Below, piece by piece: positions 26,501 to 33,392 of a stretch of 33,392 nucleotides of DNA. How positions within the stretch are numbered: position 1 is the stretch's first letter; each line of letters begins with the position of its first letter. The translations under genes and the position numbers were made by a program. The notes under the pieces were generated by a model. That model had not been told where the DNA came from. It was given only the letters and a program-made list of their open reading frames with translations, and did not search any database. The stretch spans positions 1-33,392 of the forward strand of contig LWCA01000304.1 of the NCBI GenBank assembly GCA_001642005.1, given 5' to 3'. Source of the stretch: Intoshia linei (Eukaryota > Orthonectida > Rhopaluridae).

Positions 26501-29371
26501 GTTCATACAATTTGCACAATTCTTTATTCTATAGGAGAGATACATAAATAAATGCTAAAATCATAAACTACCATAATACCATACAATAATTATAATTATG
26601 GTATGATAGTATGTATTTATATCGGGGTTCCCAATTTTTTCCCACCCGTCTATTAAAATTAAAAGTTAGCTTTCTTCAAATTATATAATGTATACTGTAC
26701 ACTAGATTTTTTCACGGTAACCTTCCCAGTTAATTATAATTTTAAGAGACATTTTCAATTATGATTTATTAAACTATGAAAAATTTTCAAGTTATACCGA
26801 CATCTATTTTCTAGAGCTGGGGTCCCTAAACTTTTGAGTAGCAAATCCTTTTTACCAAAATCTTTAAAAATTTACATTCTCTTGGAAGCAACTTTTTTTG
26901 ACATCATATATCAAAAAATGCTTCAGCTGCTATATAAAGAAGGTAAAACGAATTATAATTAATAGAAAACATATCCGAGGTCCCCAACCTTTTGAGTACC
27001 ATGTGCACCATTTACCAAAATTACTATTAATTTTTAAAACTAGTATAACAATCATTAATATTGCTGTCAATTTGTGTTAAATGTTACTATCCATATTTAT
27101 TTTCGTAGCGATACATCTTAGATTAGTGGTTCCAAATTAAAATAGTATACGAACCCCATTTCAAAATGTTTATTTACTTGGACTCCAAAGGAAACATTAA
27201 ATATAAAAAATTTATAAAATCTTGTTTTTTAATAAAATATTGGAAAAAGAGATTTTTTATTTTGGTGTTTTAATTAGCAAGTTGTTGCTAATAAGATTTG
27301 AGATAAGATATTTTATTTGAATCTCACGGGTCCCCAGGTATATAATGTAGAACATACCAATGGTCCAGGAACCCAATCATAAACCACTGTCGTAAAGCCA
27401 CAATTTTACTAATTTATCCATATTATTGATTTTTTCGCCAAGTTTTTGTAGGCTTCTTTAGAAAAAATTTTAAGATCCCTTAAAAACTCCACCAAATTTT
27501 GTTACCAAATTTAACTAAAATATCTTTAAAATTCGGGTGAAAAATAACTTCCGTTAAAAACCCTACAATCTTTATGTCAATGACCAAAATTATCTTAAAA
27601 TCTTTTAAAAATAGATAAAAAAATTTTCTTTAAGAAACCCACAAAAATTTGATCATAAAATTAAAACTATGATCAATTAGTAAAATCTATGATTATGTCT
27701 ATATAGGACAGTGGTTTCCAAAGTGGTCTATAAAAAATTCTAGGTGGTTATTCTTTTAAAATTTACCTTTTTTTAAAAAAAAAATTATGATTTTCGATTA
27801 AATTATAATTATCGATTATTTATTATTATTAGTGAATGCAAACATAATTTTATCAAAATTAATTCAAGTTTTATTGAATAAAGTGAATAAATTTTACGTG
27901 CGTTAAATTTAATCTATGTAACGATTTAACTTAGTTCTATAGCTATAGATACCTCTAATAATATAGTAGTTCCCAGAGACAAACCTAATAGGCTCGTGGT
28001 CACCCTAAAATCAAAAATTTGGCCCTTAAAAAAATTTTCATACGCGTTGTAGTGTAATAAGCATAATTCAAAAAGTATAATCGATTAAATCTCTCTAAGA
28101 CTCTTGAGTTGACATTTTAAATTTAACATAAAAATAAGTTATGATATTCAAGAATTTTTTAAATGACTAAATGATACAAATGACTAAAAATGATAAATTT
28201 AGTAAATTAATGCCAAATTTAAAAAAAAATTTCGTGGAGATCAAATATTTAAATATTCAAATATTCAAATATTCAAAATTTCAAATGCCCACCGGTGAGC
28301 GACAACCTTAATGACATTATAATTATATTTGTACATTCTCGTTATTTTCATTGATAACTTTCTTGTCTCTTATGATTAGCAACAAATTTTCATTTTTTTC
28401 GTTTGATTTGGTTAATTTTTTGTTCAAATTATAATTGTCCTTTTCTTTTCTTTCAAATAAAGCCGTCAATTCATTAAAATTATTTATTTGAAATTTTTTC
28501 AATATTCCATTTATTAGTGTTTTGTAGTTGTTTATCTATTGAAATTTAAAAATATAAGAGTCAACACATTCGTAACTTAAATGTATAATTATATAACATC
28601 CCACTGGTCGTCCCATATAAAATTAATTGAATATTAATTAACGAAAATTATAAGGATATTAACCATCCTATGCCAATCGGCATTGTTTATACCAGAGATG
28701 GAGAACGTGCTGCCTTCTGAACAATTTGAAAATTATTTTTGATATTTATTTTTTTGTTAATTTTTAAAATATAAATTTTTTTGGGCATCGGTCTCTATAT
28801 GATTATTTCTCATTATCATGTCTGAAATTATTAAAAAATATACTTGATTATCATATTGTTTGATATCAAAAGATTTATTTTGTTCCTTTTCAATTTTTAT
28901 TGCATCGACTTGAGTTTCCAGTCTAATCATATTGGAAGTTTTTATACTTTTTCCATTTCTTTCAATAGCGTAATTTTTAATGAATTTATTAAACTAAAAT
29001 ATTAATATTGATATGTATAAAAATTCATTTCAAAACCTCGTTAGTTACATTCCATAGTAAATGTTTTGTTTCAGTCACTTTTTTCCTTTCAAGTAAAATG
29101 GAATTGTAACAATTCTCTATTAACTCATTTTTGACATTTATTTCCATTAAATATTCTGTTTGTATTCTAATCATTAAAAAATAATTAACATAACACAAAT
29201 AAAAAGATTAATTGGTCTAATTTACATTGGTAGATTATGATGTTATTTTAAAAAGATGAATTATTATTAAAAATACTTTTTAATGTATTCTTTGATTTCT
29301 TGATTAATCTTTATTGTTTCAAATACAGGTAAAACTTGATGTAACAAATTATTTTGCCCTTTATGTGCCAT
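20574..29371 (-). CDS. 640-residue coiled-coil protein, possibly ciliary/axonemal (12 exons)
   Basis: Exons in coding order: 29371-29277, 29166-29037, 28993-28844, 28535-28335, 26528-26460, 25118-25080, 24989-24697, 24311-24159, 23369-23261, 23205-23044, 22836-22766, 21024-20574. All introns are GT-AG, all junction phases agree, and the sum is 1923 nt ending in TAA. The ATG at 29371 follows TTCTA and is the first in frame. Residues ~1-410 are almost wholly Lys/Glu/Asn-rich coiled coil. A segment at ~127-185 (YKTLINGILKKFQINNFNEL, then FERKEKDNYNL) resembles the region of CCDC63/ODAD1-type outer-dynein-arm docking proteins where a short helix precedes F-x-x-K/E-E-x-N. That match is weak and from memory. 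Exons 10-12 are less helical, with PKFGHPNWKIF, and the tail is acidic. The divergent EFCAB10-like neighbour also suggests a ciliary role. Confidence 0.75.
21548..22590. mobile_element. hAT-type element, 1043 bp, in the last intron of the coiled-coil gene
   Basis: Ends TAGTGGTTCCCGATT and AATCGGGAACCACTG pair over 14 of 15 bases; the first base T replaces the usual C. Flanks GTTTAACA and GCTTAACA match at 7 of 8 positions, as for a hAT target duplication. The inside has a GC-rich patch (near 21610-21650), no transposase, and a tandem subrepeat at 22225-22495. Confidence 0.8.
22225..22495. repeat. Three ~95-bp tandem subrepeats inside the hAT element
   Basis: Units start with CCGATTTTACTAAATATTTT at about 22225, 22322 and 22414 (spacing 97 and 92) and share CTTCCCCACCCAATTATACC and ACCCTTTTCAGAAATATTTC. 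The third is the most diverged. The open frame at 22077-22316 is a by-product of this repeat. Confidence 0.85.
25121..25677. mobile_element. hAT-type MITE abutting exon 6 of the coiled-coil gene
   Basis: Ends CAGTGCTTTCCAACC and GGTTGGAAAGCACTG are perfect 15-bp inverted repeats. Flanks AACTAACT and AACTACCT match at 7 of 8. The 557-bp element contains repeated GGCGACACAC words near both ends and no transposase. On the minus strand the exon at 25118-25080 begins right after its target copy, so the exon's splice acceptor AG is at the insertion junction. Confidence 0.9.
25836..26385 (+). repeat. Dispersed repeat family, copy D
   Basis: It shares AATATATGAATACTAAAATGC, TTTTTGACCGTGAA, AAATCCGTATCA, ATTGAAATGTGGACTTTAT and the ACACACAGACACAAGCAAATATTGCATA tail, ending near ATATAAATAAGGATTA, with copies A-C at 18.6-20.4 kb. 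The 5' part is missing. It lies in the intron at 25119-26459 of the coiled-coil gene. Confidence 0.8.
26620..28310. mobile_element. Cluster of nested hAT-type end fragments in intron 4 of the coiled-coil gene
   Basis: Several sequences with hAT-like termini lie close together: GGGGTTCCCAATTTTTTCCC (26623), CTGGGGTCCCTAAACTTTTG (26818), GAGGTCCCCAACCTTTTGAG (26979), a 266-bp unit at 27124-27389 with ends TAGTGGTTCCAAATT and CATAAACCACTG, and CAGTGGTTTCCAAAGTGG (27704). The two TTTTGAGTA-containing ends are related and in the same orientation. The 27124-27389 unit has flanks TCTTAGAT and TCGTAAAG (5 of 8). A short AAATATTC triplication is at 28250-28275. No transposase frame is visible. The intron is 26529-28334. 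Confidence 0.55.
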
Positions 29372-29472
29372 TAGAATTATCTATATATCTATTATTTATA
29401 CTTATTATTTATTTATTACTTAGCATTATTTTGATCAATATAAAAATTTGAAAAAACGTTGTTAACACAAAT
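29372..29472. promoter_or_regulatory. 101-bp divergent promoter between two gene starts
   Basis: The start codons of the coiled-coil gene (29371, minus) and the EFCAB10-like gene (29473, plus) are separated by only 101 bp, so both 5' leaders and core promoters must fit here or overlap the coding regions. The sequence is plain AT-rich DNA. I looked for an RFX X-box and saw only a poor palindrome-like GTTGTTAACAC at 29459-29469. Confidence 0.6.
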
Positions 29473-30229
29473 ATGACAAATTCAAATTTAATGGAAAATG
29501 AAGCTACCGTAATTAATGATCCTGAATTACATCATATTTGTCAAGAACAAAAGGATTCAGTGGCGTATATTAAAATGCATAGATTGGATGAACTTATGAA
29601 TAGTATGATGTCTGCTTTAATCTTTGCTAGGCCTGGTAATTTTAATCATTAGTTTTCCGTTTTGAGTGTTTGGATCTTCACAGCCGACATTTTTCTTTTG
29701 TTAAGTTAAAAAAATCTTTAGATAAGATTCATTAGTCATAATTACGATAACTATTTAGGAAAATCATAATTCAGTAAAAACGGGCGTTTTCTAAAATTTT
29801 CATTTCTAGCGTTTTCAATTTACATTAAAAGATAGTATAAAATAAAATATCTTTCTTTTGATAGATACCCAGAATGTTTGAGCTAGTAGTATTATTTAAA
29901 ATTAGATACTGTTTAGAACAACCTAAAAAATATATTACAACTTATATTCAAAACTTAATTGAAAACAGAAAAAATGGAAGTGAAGTTAAAGGCTTTTACA
30001 ACGAAGAAAATATTAAATATTTATTTAAAATGATGGATCCGGTTTCGACAGGATTTATAACCAAAGAACAATGCGAATCAGGTAATACAGTTAATAAAAA
30101 CAATAAAATTTTTACAATTTACATTTTATAGCGTTTGATATGATTGGACAAAAAAAGTACAGTAAAACCTATTTGAAAAATTTTTCTCACTCTCGAATAT
30201 CTCTTGAAACATTTATTAATTATGCGTAA
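29473..30229 (+). CDS. EFCAB10: EFCAB10-like protein (RIIa/DPY30-like domain plus EF-hand), 3 exons
   Basis: Exons 29473-29635, 29917-30081 and 30132-30229 join in phase to 141 residues (TAA stop), close to the vertebrate length. Residues ~32-70 (YIKMHRLDELMNSMMSALIF, then RPEQPKKYITTYI) match the R2D2/DPY30-like dimerisation-docking helix pair at the N terminus of EFCAB10. Residues 95-106 (DPVSTGFITKEQ) form a degenerate EF-hand loop with Gln at position 12 in place of the usual Glu, so calcium binding is doubtful. The second exon start at 29917 (CTGTTTAG acceptor) was chosen because G|AA gives RPEQPKK, which fits the family spacing; an open frame extends farther left but is intronic. EFCAB10 is known as a small protein expressed with motile cilia and sperm. 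It is head to head with the coiled-coil gene. Confidence 0.78.
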
Positions 30230-31504
30230 TTAATTGTATAATATTCTCTATTGTTGCTAAAACTTTATTAGTTTTATCTCAGTGCTTCTCAAACTAATAA
30301 GCATTGTGGATCCCCAAAATTAAAACATTATTTATCTGGACCCCTAAAATTTTTTTTTTGTAAATGTTGTTTTTATGTTATATACTTTAATTTTCAAATT
30401 TAATGTAAATTTTTAATTAGTCACTATTCAAAAAAGTTTGCAAAAGTAAATTTCTCGCTTTAAGGGTCGGTAAACTAGGTTTTTTTCCTTAGATGTCGTG
30501 TACTTGGATTTTTTCAGTCAGGGTTGAATTTATCAATATTTTCGATATCCCAACTTCAACGAAATCTAGGTCATATTCTTTAGTATATAAAATATACTTA
30601 CCTTATGATATAAGTTAGAATTATTTTAGAATAGATTTATATTAACACTCCATTTCAAAATATAACCAACTTGGTTCAGTTACTTTTATAAAATTGATTA
30701 AAACCAATATTTTATGGGCAATTTTCGAAATTATCATATATTGAGATGGGCTTATCAAATGGTAGCACATTCATTTTATAATGATTTGTAAAAGTTGATA
30801 TACATAATATGTATATCAATATGTATTTATAAAAAATGATTTATCAAGAAGCGTTCCTTGAATATATTTAGAGCTAAAATTTCTAGCGATGTGGATCAAA
30901 ATTATATGAATACCAATGCATATAAAGATTAATTATTTAATACATAAACAAAAATATAAAATGGTTGAAAATAAATATTTCCACCCGTAATGTATTATAT
31001 ACATTCATTTCTTGTGTTGTAGTCTTCTAATGACACGTATGAATTTTTTTCGCTTGTCATTTCTACAAAACAAAGTTAAATGTAATGAGCAAAAGCATAA
31101 AATTATCTTCAATACAATAAAACAGGTATTCCCACATTTTTTTTTACCACGGACCAGTATTATATTATAAAATTTATCGCGGACCATTAAAAAAAAATTA
31201 CTAGGCAACATTAAATTAATTTAATAAATAATGTATTAAATTGACTTGTAATTAATAGTAAAATTTTTTTTGGACCCGGTACTGGTGCACGGTCCGACAT
31301 TTGTGAAAAATTAATATAAAATTACACGTGCGCTGCACAAAGAACCAACAATGGATATCTATGAAATGTTGGATCAATGTTATATGCCTCCATATAATCG
31401 TAATATGAATTCCTCCTAAAAATTACAATTAACATGTAAATCAAATTTTTGTAATTCAACGAAATTTTTACACCCGATTATTTTACGATAATATAATTAT
31501 TAAA
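30230..31504. other. Gene-poor stretch with hAT fragments
   Basis: The block begins after the EFCAB10-like stop. A hAT-type left end, CAGTGCTTCTCAAAC, is at 30281, followed by GGATCCCCAAAATTAAAAC; no matching right end was found. A second pair, CAGGTATTCCCACATTTT (31123) with CCACGGACC, and GGTACTGGTGCACGGTCCG (about 31278-31296), has the GGACC/GGTCC words common in hAT elements. A 22-codon ORF at 31351-31419 is unsupported. Nothing else is seen. Confidence 0.45.
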
Positions 31505-32290
31505 TCCCAGCTTATATAAAACGCTTAGTTTGCGTTTCTGTCTGCCTGTGTGGTACCGTTTATTGCAATAACTAAGAGTCTTAAAATGTTAAAAAACACA
31601 AATCAGTTCAGTCAGTTTAAGTTAGTTTTTACCGGCAACAAAGTAAGATAAATTTGAAATTCAGAAAATTACATCTTACCGGTCAAAAACTTCAATTATC
31701 CTTTTTTTTAAATGTAACGAGTCCTAGAACTTGAAAAAATATACAATATGATACAGATTTTAAAATCATGAACATTATCTTAAATTTCAATATCAAAAAA
31801 ATATAACTTATATAATATATCATATATATAATATAATATCAAGGGCTAAAACTACAAATAACCCGTTTATTTAAAATTGAGAAAAGTCAAGACTTCATAT
31901 TTCTAATTAGTTTCTATTTAGATTTTTTTAAAACTTAAATTGTCATATTATTTAAAATTATAAGCAATATCATAAGTCGCAAAAAAATGTCATTACCTCA
32001 AAAAAGTGTATTTTCACAATAAAAACAATAGATTACCCTATTTTTAAACAAAACTTACAGCTGACACGGTTATATCCAGTAAACACACAAAAATTTTTAA
32101 TTTCACAAACTAACGTATTCACAAAAATAGAGCACTTTGGTTTTCATTGTATTAACAAAAAATTAAAAATAATCCATGGTTCTAGAATTTATAAAAAGTT
32201 GTTCTGATACAGCTTATTCCAGTTGATAAAGCTACAAAATTTAAACCCGAGAAATCAACGTATCACATCATTTTAACGAGAATTAAAAAA
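31505..32290 (-). repeat. Dispersed repeat family, copy E (inverted)
   Basis: Read on the minus strand it runs from about 32260 (ACTGGAATAAGCTGTATCA) through CCGTATCATATTGTA-like and GACCGGTAAGATGTAA words to a CACACAGGCAGACAGAAACG tail and TATATAAGCTGGGAT near 31507. These match copies A-D in the same order. It is more diverged than A-C and lacks clear target duplications. Confidence 0.7.
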
Positions 32291-32408
32291 AATATACAGA
32301 TTTTAAAATGGCTTTCTTTTATTTAAAAGTATTATTTTTATCTATTTCTTAAGTTTTTAACTATAATTTGCTTTTTTTTAAGATTACACACTCATTTTCT
32401 ATATTAAG

Positions 32409-32686
32409 TTAAATAATCGGTCTTAAAATGAAAACGTCCGCCTCGGTAGAGCTATCTGCTGTTTGCACGAAGTTCATGACATTCAAGCTACTTAATTATA
32501 TAAAAATAAATAATTAAATGTCACGTAAAGAAAAATGAATGTTAAATGACAGTTTAACTCAAAAATATTTATAATATTGAAAAAACCTTACAAATGTTTC
32601 ATAAACCCTTGAAGAATCAGTGCATTGTCATATGGGTTCTTTTTTTCGTTCTTTTTGAAGTAATTAATTAGCTTTTGAAATACCAT
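32409..32686 (-). CDS. Unrecognised small protein, 57 residues, two exons
   Basis: Exon 1 is 32686-32592 and exon 2 is 32487-32409. The donor GTAAGG and the acceptor GTAG join in phase (TT|C, Phe), giving 57 residues and TAA. Exon 1 begins MVFQKLINYFKKNEKKNPYD, in an AAAATGG start context. Exon 2 ends STEADVFILRPII and is clearly more GC-rich than its surroundings. The middle (ALILQGFMKHFLNVMNF) could form an amphipathic helix. I recognise no family. The gene stands alone between a dispersed repeat and a mariner copy; it could also be part of a longer transcript or a non-functional copy. Confidence 0.5.
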
Positions 32687-33100
32687 TTTGAATTATTTAT
32701 TAAAAAGATGTTAATTTGTTAAAACGAACTATTCAGTGAATCGCATGAAAGAGTTAACAACAATCAACAATTAAGCAATTAAAATCAACAATTTAAACTT
32801 TAAATGATACATGAAGCTTGCAATTCAACATCAATCTAGTCTTGATCAATGTAGTGTATCATTTCGCGCCAAAATATGAGGATATTCTAGATTAATTTTA
32901 TATAAACAAACTATTTTATGACGAATTAGAAAAAATTATAATAAACTAACAGCGTAATTACAACTGAAATCTTTACAGTTAACGTCAATTAATGGCGTTT
33001 ACAATTAATGGCGTTTACAATTAAGAAAAAGTGTAAAATGATATAACCAACATAATGGTTAAAAATATAAACTTTCATATGAATTTTTTTAATTCTATTA
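32687..33100. other. Intergenic spacer with a 16-bp duplication
   Basis: AT-rich spacer between the small gene and the mariner end. The only structure seen is TTAATGGCGTTTACAA repeated twice in tandem at 32989-33020. The mariner target TA is at 33099-33100. Confidence 0.55.
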
Positions 33101-33392
33101 GGTCGTTTCATAAGTAATGTCGTTTTTTTAACAAAATTAAAAAGTTTATTTGATTACATTAAAAATAAAGTTATATTATAAAATATTCAACATTGCTTTC
33201 CAGTCTTTTTTCCAACGTTCCGGTAGTCTATTTATACCATTAGCATAAAAACTCGCTTCTTTATTGGACAAAAACTTTTCTATGTCCAATTTTAACTCTT
33301 CATTTTAAGTGTATTTTTACCATAGTCATGGTTACTCATAGCTTTAAATAAGTAATAATCAGATGGTGCTAAGCCTGGTGAATACGGTGGAT
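33101..33392 (-). mobile_element. Mariner element, 3' part with transposase C terminus (cut by window edge)
   Basis: The terminal repeat GGTCGTTTCATAAGTAATGT directly follows a TA, the mariner insertion target. The minus strand then reads the transposase C terminus: PPYSPGLAPSDYYLF, with the third catalytic Asp of the mariner triad in PSD, then a frameshift or stop after KNTLKMKS. It continues in another frame with FYANGINRLPERWKKDW and ends in TAA near 33178. The reading break makes this copy inactive as written. The rest of the element lies beyond the right edge. Confidence 0.92.

Noticed and set aside
29372-29472. RFX X-box in the divergent promoter
   Set aside because: Only a poor partial palindrome; it does not meet the consensus.
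29874-29916. Longer 5' extension of EFCAB10 exon 2 from an ATG
   Set aside because: The family spacing RPEQPKK and phase 1 point to the acceptor at 29916; the extension would add residues absent from the family.
31351-31419. 22-codon ORF (MDIYEMLDQCYMPPYN...)
   Set aside because: Too short, no splice partners or polyadenylation context, and next to hAT debris.
32425-32475. GC-rich block as a possible tRNA
   Set aside because: No cloverleaf or T-loop sequence; it is explained by the small gene's second exon.
1-33392. CRISPR arrays, bacterial operons or ribosome-binding sites
   Set aside because: All real genes here have spliceosomal introns; the repeats do not have CRISPR spacing.

Overview
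The window is AT-rich nuclear DNA of a eukaryote, most likely a small animal. The protein genes are split by GT-AG introns, the repeats are animal-type DNA transposons (mariner, hAT, Tigger/pogo), and two genes look related to motile cilia or flagella. Many introns are very short (31-55 bp). I cannot name the species. A ciliated animal with a compact or fast-evolving genome fits, but an insect or another group is not excluded.

Layout: (1) 1-3080, five tandem copies of a ~640-bp unit, the last running into the first exon I can assign to a SLY1/SCFD1 gene. (2) 3011-13526 (+), SLY1/SCFD1, 22 phase-consistent exons. Its 4.6-kb first intron holds hAT, LINE and Tigger remnants, and its last introns hold hAT MITEs. 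(3) 13804-14061 (+), the 3' end of an unrecognised gene with a 31-bp intron. (4) 14658-18446 (+), a 7-exon gene for an unrecognised protein beginning Met-Gly-Cys, with a 3-codon upstream ORF touching its start codon. (5) 18596-20445, a dispersed repeat family broken by two single N bases, probably an assembly join. (6) 20574-29371 (-), a 12-exon gene for a 640-residue, largely coiled-coil protein, with introns full of hAT-type elements. (7) 29473-30229 (+), an EFCAB10-like gene, head to head with gene 6 across 101 bp. (8) 30230-33392, transposon remnants, a two-exon small gene (-) at 32409-32686, and the 3' end of a mariner element cut by the window edge.

SLY1 is a housekeeping ER-Golgi fusion factor. 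The coiled-coil gene and the EFCAB10-like gene share one short divergent promoter and may be co-expressed in ciliated or sperm cells. The other three genes could not be assigned a function. Exon models were built by hand from splice signals, reading phase and, for SLY1 and EFCAB10, recalled family sequence. No alignment was run.
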